Below are positions 22,825 to 35,338 of a stretch of DNA of 64,000 bases, one piece after another. Source of the stretch: Adiantum capillus-veneris (lineage: Eukaryota; Streptophyta; Polypodiopsida; Polypodiales; Pteridaceae); contig CM043955.1 in NCBI GenBank assembly GCA_014529385.2, positions 145,770,140 through 145,834,139 on the forward strand, read 5' to 3'. Position 1 is the first letter of the stretch. Each line of letters starts with the position of its first letter. The notes below the pieces were generated by a model, which was not told where the DNA came from, did not search any database, and saw only the letters and a list, made by a program, of their open reading frames with translations. Made by a program: the position numbers and the translations under genes.

Positions 22825-23670
22825 CAGTATTGTTACACGTGTAAAGCGGACACTGACGTTGGGAAAGATTCTCCTTATATGGATGTACTACCTAGAATGA
22901 CTGAGTTAGACAATGTGGATTGGGTCCACCTAGCAGCAACCATAGACACTTGGGGAAATAGGGGGACGACCTGGGTAACACCTGAGGGGGATGAAATGCC
23001 CGTACCCTTAAATATGCTAGAAGCAATGCATATAGCTTCTGACAAAACTCATCCTCATATAACAAAGAAAACATACAAGTGGGTCCCTAAAGCTTCTTTA
23101 GCAACCATAGCTAGTGCTAAAAAACAGAAGCCTTGTAAGAAACTTCCCACTCCCTCCAAGAAATGTAAGAAAACGTGGAGTTGGATTCCTAAATGACTAT
23201 TGGAAGCACAACGCTACTATCAAGGAAATGATCAAAGCTGAGTGCCAGAACATAGATTGTGTTCTTACTTGTCACTTGACCCATGTGAGCTCAATCTTGT
23301 AGCTCCAAAACATATCAACAATCGCAGAAAGAAAAAAATCATAGAATGCTACACACCCACTCCGGAGCTAGTTTGGGTACCGAAGAAAGAACAATTTGTT
23401 CCACCTAGCTTAGGAAGGGGGGAGTCCCATGAAGCTTCTAGCTCCTCATGTAATGCATCCATAGAGGTAAAAGATTCTCCACAACCTCCACCTACCATTG
23501 TACATATCCATACAAACAAGAAAGAGTTTGCACCTCCCGTTATAAGTTCACCACCTACAACAATGTTGCGAATAAAATCATGGGAGAGTACCTTACCACC
23601 CTTGCAACTCGATGAGGCACCTAAGGTAATAGAAAACTACTGGCAAAAATCCTCACCTATTACCAACTAG
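22825..23670 (+). pseudogene. Outer element WxPK tail (3-prime coding end)
   Basis: Frame 1, open in pieces 22879-23196 and 23242-23670, with stops at 23194 and 23239. The start (LPRMTELDNVDWVHLAATID) resembles the post-protease linker of the inner element (LEPLEWEHILATLD near 10507), which makes the order protease-linker-tail collinear. Motifs KWVPKAS, WSWIPK and LVWVPKKEQF are spaced within Lys-rich sequence, followed by a Pro/Ser-rich end and RIKSWESTLPPLQLDEAPKV. RT, RNase H and integrase are absent between protease and tail, so the element is gag-protease only. Confidence 0.7.
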
Positions 23671-24060
23671 AGCAATTGGTTTCAAAGGGTGACGGGCACA
23701 TTTTAAACAGTATGACCTACCCAAGGAAGGAGGGAAGTCCTCATTCACGTCAGCCTATTGAATTATTTCCCTCTTACCCTTCTTTCCCTAACCTCTCAAT
23801 CTCCCAATCTTAGGGAATGTATATATAAAGCCTTATACTCACAAAAAACAAAAATAATAAAGAGCAAGAGCAATCAGCAAACGAGTATGCACAATAAAAG
23901 TCAAAACATTGACCCAGACCTACACATTCACATCCGGTACACTAAAACAGAAACATATGTCATAAAACACCTTTGATCCTCATCACTCGAGTGATGGAGG
24001 ATAGGTAGGATTAGTACGATAGGAGTGTTTCTGTTTTAGAGTTTAGTGATTAGCAAAGTT
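23671..24060 (+). mobile_element. Outer element polypurine tract and 3-prime LTR (end not defined)
   Basis: AAGGAAGGAGGGAAG at 23723-23737 is the polypurine tract, and the LTR follows. Its first bases (TCCTCATTC) have lost the TG still seen in the inverted copy. A TATATAAAG box sits near 23820-23830. Similarity to the inverted left arm continues to about 24051, where the window start cuts off the comparison, so the LTR may extend further right. Confidence 0.65.
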
Positions 24061-25340
24061 CTTTCTTGCCACTGATGTGCCTCCTAGAGGTATTCTTTGT
24101 GTTTCCTAGTGTGTACAGGAACGTGTTGCTGTTGTTAGGATTTGGACCTTCACGGAATCTTTCTCTCGTTCACACGTCAAATCAAGCGCGATCATCAACA
24201 CAAACATGTGTTTCTTGTCCATTAGCATTGTCCCTTATCTTTTTTGCATCTTTGTTTGACTGCTTTAATTGTGATTGGTAGCATAATATTCAATGCATTG
24301 CTTAGTACCAAACATTAAATTCAATGTAATTTTTTGTCATAATCACTTGTCTAGGTTTAAAAATCAAGCAGTCCGACTAAGCTAGTTTGACCAAGCTAGG
24401 TGTTAGAGATCTTCTCTTAATACCATGGGGAATGCCTTCCTAATAATCAATGGTTACTTAGGTTCTTAATCCGATTTATGCAGCATTGTGTGAAATGTAC
24501 AAGAACTTTCTAGTGAGCTTAGTCCCTATTGACCTTTAGCTTAAGTATTATAAAGGGAGTTTACTAGTGTGATGAGCCTGGGGAGGTGTAACAGTGCTAT
24601 ATGACCCCCCAAAGTTACAAAATTAAAATGTTGAAAATGAACAAACAAAAAATCAAAGTGCCATAATGTAAAATCTTAAGCTGGAAGAGAAACCTCAGCT
24701 TGATCTGGTACTCCATTCACATGTATCGCATATGGTACTAGAGCCCTAGAGGTTCCCAATGTGGGCGCTTTTCCTTGAAAAGCAAAAAACCCAAGGCATA
24801 CAAAATAAGCACACACACATCAAAATTGAATCACTGTGAAAAGACTTTGGGGGGTCAAAGAAAAGGTGATCAGTCAAGCGATGATTTCATGAGAAATTCC
24901 TTTTATCGTACCAAGGTCTTCTAAGTATAGCCTCTAGTCAGCCCTCGGACATGAAATACTTGGCTCTTGCGATTAAACAACTTAATTGACCAGAGAAAAT
25001 TAAGAGGCTTGCCCATGGTATTAATAGTCGATCTTTAGTGCCTTTCGACCGTTAAATTAGCGACCCCAGACTTGTTTAATTTTTTGCCTTCCCAACTGTT
25101 TATGCGTTTGATTATATTGTAATTTAATGTTATTGCTGACAAATGGTTTAGAATTATGCTACCAATCAATTGTCTGTCTACAACTGCATATGCTTTTTAA
25201 TTGTACGTGAGAATGCAATTAACCGACCCAATGTTGTTTGATTTTGCAGTGACTGAAGAAGGCTAAGGACATTCATCTCAAATGCTCTTCCACCTCAATG
25301 AACGAGCTTCGACTCAATATCTTCCAAGGACGTAATCTAT
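24061..25340. other. Non-coding stretch, probably the rest of the outer LTR and the 3-prime end of another element
   Basis: No open frame or domain recognised. The part next to 25341 must be the 3-prime internal region of the element whose polypurine tract and LTR follow. Where the outer LTR stops within this stretch cannot be fixed from the window. Confidence 0.4.
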
Positions 25341-25356
25341 ATCAGGAAGGGGGGCA
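25341..25356 (+). promoter_or_regulatory. Polypurine tract before LTR A
   Basis: ATCAGGAAGGGGGGCA ends at the TG of the LTR at 25357. This identifies that LTR as the 3-prime LTR of a + strand element whose body lies to the left. Confidence 0.8.
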
Positions 25357-25940
25357 TGTTAACCCTCACGCACATTCCTATCACCTATGATAGACGTTGT
25401 ATTATTTATTTGGTAGAGTCAGGTATAGGGCTTGTCGGTCCAATAGGAAAAGGGTAAGAGTGATCGCCGATGAGAGGCACACTCTAACTGGAACATTCAA
25501 GGGATTAGCTGGCTAAGCATGGGCGCCCAAGTGTGAATGGGGCGAGCTCATATAAAAGTCAACTAAACCTAAAATTCACTCATTCTCTCATTTGTGCAAT
25601 GGAAGAGTGCTCTTGCTCCATCTCCATCTTCTTCTTCTTCTTCATCTCTTTGTGTGTGTGTGTGTATGCGTGAGAGAGAGAGAGAGAGAGAGTATGTGTG
25701 TGTGCGATCGAGCATTGTGGCGGCATGACGGTGGCGAGGCAGTTGAGTGCGGCGTAGTGGTGTCTCCCTGTTCTTGGCGGTGAGGAATCCTCCACGACAG
25801 CAAGCGTAGACGGTGAGTGACACACCATCGCCATCTTTGAGCTTACTAGTTTAGGCTTGTTGTGTTCTTGGAGCCATTTGTGGCTCGCACACAGTGTATC
25901 GGCAAGTTTCTTGCATTGACACGTGCGACATACACGCACA
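25357..25940 (+). repeat. LTR A: 3-prime LTR of the TGTTAACCC family, with an internal GT/GA microsatellite
   Basis: 584 bp, TGTTAACCCTCACG...ACACGCACA. It is collinear with LTR B at 62906-63526. TATAAAAG at 25551 is the likely promoter box. About 100 bp downstream lies a compound microsatellite (TG then AG, 25652-25706), much shorter than in LTR B. ORFs of 63-140 codons here on either strand are by-products of the repeat. Confidence 0.88.
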
Positions 25941-26849
25941 TGCTCCAAAATTGAGTAAAAGCAATTTTGTTGCCTCCAACCTCCGTACACTCCCGACTTC
26001 AATTGACAATTACTTCATGCTCACAACTTTGGTTGATAAACCATTGCTTTTTTCTTGCATCTTTCATTGAACGCTAACTCCCAAAACCCTGTAAAGCTAA
26101 AAATTTCTTTGAGTACATACATCCTAAAGCAGAGAAAGCTGCTACAAACCTGGCCCTCAACAAGAAAGCATCCAATGGTGATAACTTCACCATTTAAGCT
26201 CCCATTTGGGATTTGTAAAGACTAGCATGGAGCGTACCTTTAGCAATTTGTTTCCATATCTTTGACCATCACTCAATATTTTTTCGCATCAGCATCCCTT
26301 GGTAAAATTTTCACTGCATATAGACTTCAATCTACCATATCTTGATAACCATAATTGTCTATGTTTAACAAGCCGTTTGGGCAAGGCTTCAGAGTACCAT
26401 GAATGCCGCCACCAAAACCAATCCAAATCTAGAACTTTGTTTAGATTTGAGAAATTCGTCCATAAAGCACCAAATACATGAACTTTTGCCTATAAAACCA
26501 CATAAGCCATGCACATTTGGATCCCCTTGCCTACAGTGGGCCTTCACAATTACTTAAATGCTCTGGATTATAGTTGTGACCATTCATTGCCATATTTTTC
26601 ATTGCTTTCTTATGTTGACACACTTTGGTTAAACCATCATTGTCGAACCTCCTCGTTGAACATTCATGTTCAACCAAGAACATGTTTATTGAACCTGGAA
26701 ATCACAACACTGAGCAAACCTGCTATTGAGAGTACACATTGTATTCTACCATATACAAAGCCTTATTTATGCATCTTGTATGCTATCCTCAAGTGGGTTT
26801 CCTAAATCCTTTAATCAAAATATGATGCACATATGACGCCAACTTCTTA
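25941..26849. other. Non-coding stretch right of LTR A
   Basis: Only short chance ORFs and no recognised repeat boundary. It is probably old intergenic or decayed retroelement sequence next to the integrase relic. Confidence 0.4.
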
Positions 26850-28090
26850 TTATCAAAATACAACTTGAGTTGCACTCTGTTGACTCGATGCGAGGTGCTT
26901 ACCATTCATCTACACAAGTTGATAGGTACCATTGGAAAATTTCTTGGGTATCTTATATGGGCCAGTCCACTTTTTCTTGAACTTCTTCTAGAAGGTGAAA
27001 TTTAAAGTAACTCTCGTACTTTATAACCAAACCTCCCTCCTATATACTTTTCTCTAGCAAGTTGTGGTTGAGCTTGGCAACTCATTTCTCCCTTTGTGTC
27101 ACATAAAATTCCATCGATGCTTCCCTATGCATCTATAAGTTTTCAAGACAAGTGATTATATCTTGAAAATCATCTTTTTGAGTTGTGTTAACTCGCTCTA
27201 TACCTTTCAATGCACCCAATCATGCATGTATAACCTACAGGTAGAGTCGTCGCTTTGCCGTAAACCAAGTTAAATGGGGTGAAATTAGTAGCAAGTCTTG
27301 TATGCCCATAATCATTTCATAAGATTAACTTCTCACTCTTCTACCTGCCTATAGATATACTTTGTGATCATTTTGATTATCTACCCATTTGCACTCTCAA
27401 CCAAGTTATTGTGCTAAGGATGGTAGGGTGAGGAAAACCTATGATGAATGCCCAACCTCTCAACCAAAAAATACATTAGTTTGCCACAAAATCCTTGACA
27501 TCTATCATAAATAAGAACTCTTGGTACCCCAAAATGGCAACAAATATAGTTGGACACAAACTCTACACTTATGTGAGCATTCACCTCCTTGACCACCATT
27601 GCTTTGACCCACCTGATAAGATAATCAATGGCAACAATAATATACTTCTTACTACTACATGATTTAGGAAGAGGACTAGGAGCACCCAAAATCCATTTCT
27701 CAAATGCATTTTTTAGCAACAATAGATCCTTGTAACTTTGCAGCCAATCTCCGTGCTCCTATGATTTGGCATTCATGGTAGGTCTTGCACCAGTAGTGAA
27801 CATCATGTACAATGGAAGGCCATCAAAAATTTGCACTAAAAACACAAAAAAGGTGCATGATCCTTGCCTTGATGATCACTTTATTCATGACAGTATTACA
27901 AAACATTTTGATCTCCTCCATGTAGAGGAGGAGATCAAAATCAACATCATGTACAATGGAAGACCATCAAAAAAGTTCTCTAAAGACACAAAAAAGACAT
28001 GATCCTTGCCTTGATGATCACTTTCTTTATGACACTACTTTGAAAACTTTTTGATCTCCTCCTTGTAGAGGAGTCTTCTTATTAGCCCAT
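26850..28090 (-). pseudogene. Ty3/gypsy integrase relic
   Basis: Reading from high to low coordinates: a zinc-domain remnant (WPSIVHDVHYWCKTYHECQ near 27770-27835), then a core in one open piece at 27414-27722 (KYIIVAIDYLIRWVKAMVV, FGVPRVLIYDRCQGF, HHRFSSPYHP), then a badly broken remainder with a GPY-type end (KKKWTGPYKIPKKF near 26970). The second catalytic motif reads YDRC instead of SDRG. Many stops and frameshifts. No LTRs or RT are visible beside it, so it is an isolated fragment. Confidence 0.8.
27799..28072. repeat. 144-bp tandem duplication inside the gypsy relic
   Basis: Units start at 27799 and 27943, both with AACATCATGTACAATGGAAG and ending near ATCTCCTCCTTGTAGAGGAG. They differ at several sites, so the duplication is old. 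It duplicates the integrase zinc-domain segment. Confidence 0.85.
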
Positions 28091-28186
28091 TGCAACAATA
28101 AACCATAAGATCATCACCCACCACAAGAGTGAACTTGTGTACCTTCTGTACTTGGGAATTAGTCAAATTACCTAACAGAAAGAAAT

Positions 28187-28480
28187 TTCTACCTTGTAGA
28201 TGGGTTTACAAGAAAAAGGTTACATCAAGAGATACGAAGCCTGAGTAGAGGGCTAGACTTGTCACTCAAGAGGCTTCAAGAAGCAAATTTGTGTAGATTT
28301 TGACAAAACGTTTTCACCTATGGTCAAGATAACTACTCTGTGTATGGTGCTTGGACTATTGAGACTTAACGTTGGTCCAAATGGATGTGAAGACAAATTG
28401 TCTTCATGGTGATTTCTAGGAGGATGCGTTCATGCAGTGTAATGAAAATGGACTATGAACTTTGAGAGTAGTGGAATTAG
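28187..28480 (+). pseudogene. Ty1/copia reverse transcriptase relic (N-terminal half)
   Basis: Broken frames give RWVYKKK, ARLVTQE, then FSPMVKITTLCMVLGLL and QMDVKTNCLHGDF. These are the consecutive copia RT signatures (KWVxKxK, ARLVAKGF, TFSPVVK, QMDVKTAFLxGDL). Stops and indels prevent translation. The YVDD region is absent, and the sequence loses similarity after about 28480. Confidence 0.8.
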
Positions 28481-29243
<763 letters not shown>

Positions 29244-29298
29244 CCCAGCACCCCCCTTGCTTGCTTGGGGCAAGTTGTAGCTTTTACACATGTTTCAA

Positions 29299-30075
29299 GC
29301 TCATTGGACCCCTCTCCCCCCTAGCCAATCACATGCAGCATGCATTCAAGTACATGGGTAGTCTTTCGACAAGTGTCCTCCTTACCCCTTAGAGAGAGAG
29401 AGAGAGAGAGAGAGAGCTTGAAAATATCTAGATATTTGTTGGATGGAGCTAGAAGCTCATTGGGCCCCTCTTTAGACCAACCAATAGCATTCAAGCACAC
29501 CATGTGGTTAAGCATAGGGAGAGTCTGACATGTGTTCCATGTGCCCTTTGAGAAAAGGGGTGCCCTTTGGATGAGTGGAAGGTTAAGTCAAAGATTCCCC
29601 TAACTTTGGGACTTTCATGCATAGGAAGCTTCTCAAGCACCTTCCTCATTAAGTTGTAGGGTCTCTTTTTTATTCAAGCACCTCATATTCGGATAGGATT
29701 CCCACCTTAAGGTCATCCCTAGCTTCCCAACCAATAGCCAACAAGCACCTCATGTTTGGGTAGGATTCCCACCTTAAGGTCATCCCTAGCTTACCTAAGG
29801 TCAAAGGACTTTTTAACACTAACTTTTGGAGGTCTTTAATGAAGCTAACCCTAAGGTCTTTTAAGCTCCATTAGATGCACATTTTTCTTTGATAGACTAC
29901 CTCCTTTTGGACCCCTATTGAAATGTAACCATCTCTCCTCTTGGTCCCCTGCTGAGGTAAGTCTAGAAGCACTTATTGCACATTGCTCTTTGATAGACCA
30001 TCTCTTTTTGGACCCCTATTGAGATGAAACCATCTCTCCTTTTGGTCCATTGTTGAGATAGGTCTAGAAGCACAT
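29299..30075. repeat. Mosaic of local duplications
   Basis: Three separate duplications are visible. GCTCATTGG.CCCCTCT begins related segments at about 29299 and 29457, the first followed by an (AG) run at 29391-29416. AAGCACCTCAT..T.GG.TAGG units start at 29676 and 29743 (67-bp period). CTTTGATAGAC units start near 29888 and 29988 (100-bp period, ending TCTAGAAGCAC). No coding sense. Confidence 0.8.
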
Positions 30076-30139
30076 GTCTCTATTCTAACTCTTGTTCCCA
30101 TTTATTCTCCCACATTAAATGATCAGTTTAATATGAGAA

Positions 30140-30840
30140 AATCATTTGGTAAAGTTAGATATTATATTTATGACATGCAACAACCTGAAGGGTTTTTTAA
30201 ACCAAGCAAAGAAAATCTTGTATATAGGTTTAGAAAGGTACTTCATGGCTTAAAGCAAGGATCCAGTTGATGGTAATTTAATTTTGATACATTTATGCTA
30301 TCTAATGGATATATTGAGAGTCAAGAGGACCATTATGTGTGCATGGATAAAGTCACTGATGTTAACAATGTTCATGTGAAACTATATGTAATGTGAAATC
30401 TAGCAAAGGATGATTGGGACTTAACAATGTATACATGATCTGAGTTTCTCATGTATGTGATGGTGTCTACTAGGCCACACATTGCATTTGTAGTGGGAGA
30501 GGTGACTCGTTACATGGCTAACACTGGCAAGAAGTATTGGGATGCAATGGAGTATATCCTTAGTTACTTGATAGTTGTAACAAGCAGGTGCTTATCCTTC
30601 ACAAATAGTTATGCATCCGTTGTTGGATACAAAGATGCAAATTATGCAAGGAATCTAGAAAATAGGAGGTCAACATCTGGCTATGTTTTCATATTTTTTA
30701 GAGGAGCTATCTCTTGGATATCATCTCTTCAAAATTGTAGGCCCTCATCCACTACAAAGGCTAAGTATGTTGTAGTATTAGATGCCAAAAAGGAGGCTTT
30801 ATGGTTAGAATGTTTAGTGGGACATCTAGACAAGGGTTAG
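30140..30840 (+). pseudogene. Ty1/copia RT C-terminus and RNase H relic
   Basis: GFFKPSKENLVYRFRKVLHGLKQGS at 30190-30270 is the copia KLxKSLYGLKQAPRxW motif. The YVDD block is deleted. An open piece at 30451-30840 gives MVSTRPHIAFVVGEVTRYM, YKDANYARNLENRRSTSGYVF and STTKAKYVV, the RNase H order of copia elements. D and E catalytic positions are partly kept, but upstream stops rule out a functional protein. It may belong to the same dead element as 28187-28480. Confidence 0.85.
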
Positions 30841-31599
30841 TACATTCTATGTTGCATAGTGATAGTTGAAAAATCCATTGCATTTGCAAATAATCCTATG
30901 TTTCTAGACAAACTCTTAACCCATATACAAACTCTATTTATCCTTATCTATGGAATAAGGAATCAATGATACATTACCCACTACTACACTCCACCAAGCA
31001 AGTGTCTCCCTCTTCTCATCTCCTTTCTCACAACACACGCATGTGCACACTCTCACACTACACCGCGCACTCACATAGGTTGAGTTGTAGGAGGATGCAT
31101 TCTTGCTTGATGAAATTTTCATTCTTGATGCCAATCATTGCTGCATAGATTGATCTTCCTTTAATGAAACAATGTTGATGGGAGCTCATCACTATGTCTA
31201 GGTTTGGCGCCATCCTTTAGTTCTATAACCTTGGCAATAATCTTGTAAGCTATTATCATAATTGAGATATGTCACCAATGTTTTATAAGAGAGAAACAAA
31301 CCAATTTGGAAATCAACTTAATTAGCACTTTTTTCATGCTAGCATCCATATGTGCCTCTAACGAAGCCTTGCTTGCAAGTTGCCATCTGAGTTAATAAGA
31401 TTTTAAGATCCTCCCAAAACACTTTAATTTTTTTTTCTATGAGTCCATCCTACATAGAGGACTTTTCCTTCCCCATTGCCTTCAAGGCATCCCACCAACG
31501 TGTTTATCATCAAATATGGACTTTACAAGGCTTTTGCATCTCTTGGGAGTACAATGCTCTTTATTTCGTTAGGAACCAATGATCTTGCCTCCTAGACCA
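30841..31599. other. Gene-free stretch left of the copia element
   Basis: No confident domain. Because the copia element (31605-35604) inserted here, this stretch was once contiguous with 35610 onward, where a LINE relic lies. Any RT sequence of that LINE would be expected here on the minus strand, but what I read is too decayed to call. Confidence 0.4.
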
Positions 31600-31604
31600 C
31601 TTGT
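31600..31604. repeat. Target site duplication CTTGT, left copy
   Basis: CTTGT abuts the left LTR end and is repeated at 35605-35609. Confidence 0.9.
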
Positions 31605-31870
31605 TGAAGGAGAGGAGCCGGGAGCACAACGGAAGAGGAAGATGAATACGCACACACACTCACACACACACCACCATAGCCACACACATGGGTTGGAGGG
31701 GGAGAGCCGACACACACTATGTGCCCCCTTTCTTTCTTCTCTATCTTATGCACTTAGGCACAATACACACCCTACTTTGTGTTAGTGGCTCACACAAGTG
31801 TATATTTGTACACTTAGGGTTAGTAGCAGTCAGTGATGGGCGCTCGTCCACATGGCCATTAAACCTAACA
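31605..31870 (-). repeat. 3-prime LTR of the copia element
   Basis: 266 bp. Minus-strand start TGTTAGGTTTAATGG (31870 downward), end TCCTTCA (31605). It contains a CACA-rich segment shared with the other LTR. Confidence 0.9.
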
Positions 31871-31885
31871 TTCTCCCACTTGATG
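31871..31885 (-). promoter_or_regulatory. Polypurine tract of the copia element
   Basis: The minus strand reads CATCAAGTGGGAGAA immediately before the LTR TG, as expected for a copia polypurine tract. Confidence 0.85.
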
Positions 31886-33260
31886 GCCAATGTGGGAGAC
31901 CATAAGAATGGAAGAGAACCATGCTTCACTCGATGACCATCAACTCACGAGAGTGCTGAAACTAATGTCTTTTAGTGACTGCATCGGTTGTGTTCACTAA
32001 GGCCATTGAATGGATGACTCTCCAAGACCATAGCATAACTATCTTCACCGTGGCATACATGAGACTACCACAAGCTGAAGCATAAGGAACCTTAGCCATT
32101 GCAACTTTTTCCTCAGCAAATTTGGGACATTCATTCTTGCTAGGTTTCAAATATGCAAGCAATGGAGTACTCAAAGCCTTCCCCTTCTGCATGCTGAAAC
32201 GATCAAGAACCTTGTGCACATATTCTTTTTGAGAAAGGTATAACAATCTCTTCTTACGGTCATGAGTAATGCGCATACCCAAGATGTGATTGGCTCGACC
32301 CCCATCTTTCATGTCAAATTGACTTTTTAGCTTGATTTTCAAGTCAGCAATGTCCTTCTTGGAATGACTAGCAATAAGCATGTCATCTACATAAAGGATA
32401 AGTATAATAAGTTGTCCATTGGGTTGTCTTTTTACATAAATACATGGATCCTCATTGCTGCGCTTATAGCCTAGGGAACACATAAATGCATCAAACTTTT
32501 GATACCACTGTCTGGATGATTACTTCAAGCCATAGAGACTTTTCAAAAGTTTACAGACCAAATGTTCCTTGCCCTTTAGCACAAACCCTTCAAGTTGTTG
32601 CATATAAATCTCTTCCTTGAGATCACCATGTAAGAAGACTGTAATGACATCCATTTGATCAAGCTCCATATCTTCAGTGTGGAAACCAAAGAAAGTAGCA
32701 TTCTTAGTGTGGTCATCTTCACCATTGGAAAAAATATTTCCTAGAAATCGACACCATATTCTTGCTTGAAATCTTTGGCCACTAAACGAGCTTTGTAATT
32801 GTCTTCTTCTTGTAAACCCATTTACAAGACAATGCTTTCCTACCTTTTTGCAATGGAACATGTTCCCATGTTTTGCTCTTTGTAATACTGGACAGCTCCC
32901 TCTTCATAACATGTTCCCACTGAAGCTTATCATTGGCTAGCATAGCCTCTTTGTAACAAAAAGGCTCACAACTATCTGTCAACAAAACAAAATCTACGCC
33001 TTCTGGAACAAAACGTTCTAGCGGATGTGAGACTCTTTGAGATCTCCACGGCTGATCAAAACTCGTACTAGGATGTGTAGTAAGTGGCTCGAGAGCTGTT
33101 TAGACAGGAGGTGATACATTGAAAAACATCACTTTCCAGAATTCAACCTCTTTCACTGGCTGTCTATGCATCTTAGTCTCATTAAAGACAACATCACTGC
33201 TACGGATCACTAATCGACTTTTCGGATCACATAAACGATAGCCATCATTATTTTTTAGTC
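31886..33260 (-). pseudogene. Copia pol relic: integrase end, reverse transcriptase, start of RNase H
   Basis: From 33260 downward: VIRSSDVVFNETKM (the end of the integrase/linker), [21 protein letters not shown] and [11 protein letters not shown] (start of RT). Then, in shifted frames, [21 protein letters not shown] and [10 protein letters not shown]. An open piece at 31962-32483 has CIYVKRQPNGQLIILILYVDDMLIA with the YVDD catalytic box intact, then ILGMRI and PYASACGSLMYA. RNase H is lost after that. Several frameshifts and stops separate the pieces. Confidence 0.88.
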
Positions 33261-34154
33261 AACATATTAATGTCTTGTGCATCACTGTCATCCTGAACTA
33301 TGTTCAGTTCTTCAATCTTAACCGAACTCTTTGGTTTCTCCTCTTTGTCATCATGATCTTTGCCTTTACCTTTTCCCTTCTCTTTGTCATGCTTCCAAGC
33401 ATAACAATCCTTCTTTATGTGACCAAACTTATCACAATAATGTCATTGAACATTGTAGCGACCACGAGACTTTGATCTACCCTTTGATGCATCTCTATTG
33501 CCCTCTTTCTTGGACTCAAGTTGCGAAGAACGGCCCTTACGTTGCTTATCACAATAATGGCATTGAACATTGCGACGAACATTGCGGCAACCACGAGACT
33601 TTGATCTACCCTTTGATGCATCTAGTAACATCATTGTATTTTAGCGTACCATTAGAAGAGAAGTTACTAACAGTTGTGCAAAAGATATCCCAAGAGGGTG
33701 GCAACAAACAAAGAAAAAATATTGCTTTCTTCTCATCATCAATGGTCATGCGATGTGTACGAATCTGAGCAAAAGAGAATCAAAATCATTGATATGGCTA
33801 GCTAGGTGACTCCTTCATACGAAGGTTGAAAGGTTTTTGCATCACAAAAACCTTATTGCTAGCTGTGGTAAATGTCGCATAATTTTTGCCATAAAGCATG
33901 AGAAGTCTCGCATTCTAACACTAAAAAGTACACCAACTCACCAAGGTGCAGTCTAATTATAACCTGCATAACTCATCAAGCTCCTCCCACTCAAACTGAG
34001 TCATGTGCATATCTTCAGTTCTAGTTGCATAGGTAATAGGAAATTTTTTCTTCTTTTGGAAAAGCACATCATGCATTTGGTTCTTCCAAAGCTGAAAATT
34101 AGTGCCATCAAACTTCTTTATGTCATAAATGTCACGGTCTTTGCTAGTAGACAT
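33261..34154 (-). pseudogene. Copia gag relic
   Basis: ATG at 34154 (MSTSKDRDIYDIKKFDGTNF, LWKNQMHDVL), the usual start of copia gag of the UBN2 type. After a stop the next parts read FNLRMKES, ANHINDFDSLL and LPPSWDIFCTTVSNFSSNGTL. A zinc knuckle, HYCDKFGHIKKDC, lies near 33380-33440. The Arg/Ser-rich segment and the first Cys pair are tandemly duplicated (33428-33547 and 33548-33632). Protease is missing downstream. Confidence 0.85.
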
Positions 34155-35338
34155 GGTGACAAAACTACCAAAAGATTCTGGGAAAATTTTGACAGAGTCT
34201 CCTTTGATTTGAGACTATGTCAACCAAAACACGAGACAAAATGACCAAGTATGTCACTCACAAAACATAAAAGAGGGCAATGCCTCTCAAAAGCACACTA
34301 TATAAAGACCAATTGAGGCACATAAATTGTTAAACTGACCACAGACCGCCAACTCGGTGTAAAAAGCACCTATACCACTCCATACATGTCCTATGGCTAG
34401 GCCTCATAAGGGATGCTCCAGCTACCTGTATCACCAAAGGTATCTCCACATTTAAGAATACCCCAGATCAATGAACACCTCATGCTATTGACCCTCAACA
34501 ATGTAGGTTATGCGGCAAAATGTATAGCCAAGTCTCATAAATGGCTATCATCCAGACCAAGTCTCAAAAATGGTCAAGACTACCGTACTAGCCAAAAGAT
34601 GGCTCCCCAAAAGTGTACAATGGTAGTATCCACAAAGACGTACAAGTCTGTCATGACGCTCAAACACTACATGCAAATAAATATCCCTGTGGGGAGTCAA
34701 ACTGCTCTCAAAAGAGCTCAAACACTATCAAAAGTGCCAACATATGCACGTATGCATTAAAAACTGCTCCCACTGGAGCCATAATATCGCAAGCACTAAA
34801 ACCTGTAGCCTGTGAGTCGATGCCAATGTCGTATTGGAAGCCAAAATCGAGGCCAAGAAGCACAAAGGAAGCTAACCAAGCCTCTCTATGTACCTGTACA
34901 TGTACCTGTGCTGCCTGTACCTGTACATGTGCATGTACCTGTACTTGTATCTGCACATGTAGTGGAAGAAGACAATGCCGTCAAACTCCCTCTCTATGTG
35001 TGTGTATGAGGCCACTTCAAAAGAGGCTACACACACCTGAATGATCTGTGGGCTCTCGTAGATGGAAGAGACCGGAACAATGGTACATGTAATGGCTATG
35101 GAAGCTCTGCATCACAAACTACCAAAAGTGAGCTGAAAAATGCAGCTCCTAAACCGTAGCTCAGATGAGGTTTTTTATGGCACGAATGGCTCCAAAAGGG
35201 GGTTAAAGCTTCAGAACGCCTACTGGAAATGCTCTCTGAATGCTGAATTGCCGATGCCAATATTGGAACCCTGTTTGCACTCTTGAAAGTGTGCGCACGG
35301 GGAAGCAATTTTGGGAATGAAACAACTTTGATATCAGA
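34155..35338 (-). other. Copia leader with a TGTACC/TGTACA hexamer repeat
   Basis: 1.18 kb between gag ATG and LTR, much longer than most copia leaders. The primer site sits at its start (minus strand TGATATCAAAG at 35337-35327, two changes from the initiator-Met-type TGGTATCAGAG). At 34888-34963 is a degenerate hexamer array (TGTACC and TGTACA). ORFs here reading Cys-Thr are products of that array. Confidence 0.7.

Noticed and set aside
33275-33768. Plus-strand ORFs over the copia gag zinc-knuckle region
   Set aside because: Minus-strand copia gag explains the sequence; the plus-strand ORFs include the tandem duplication but no domain.
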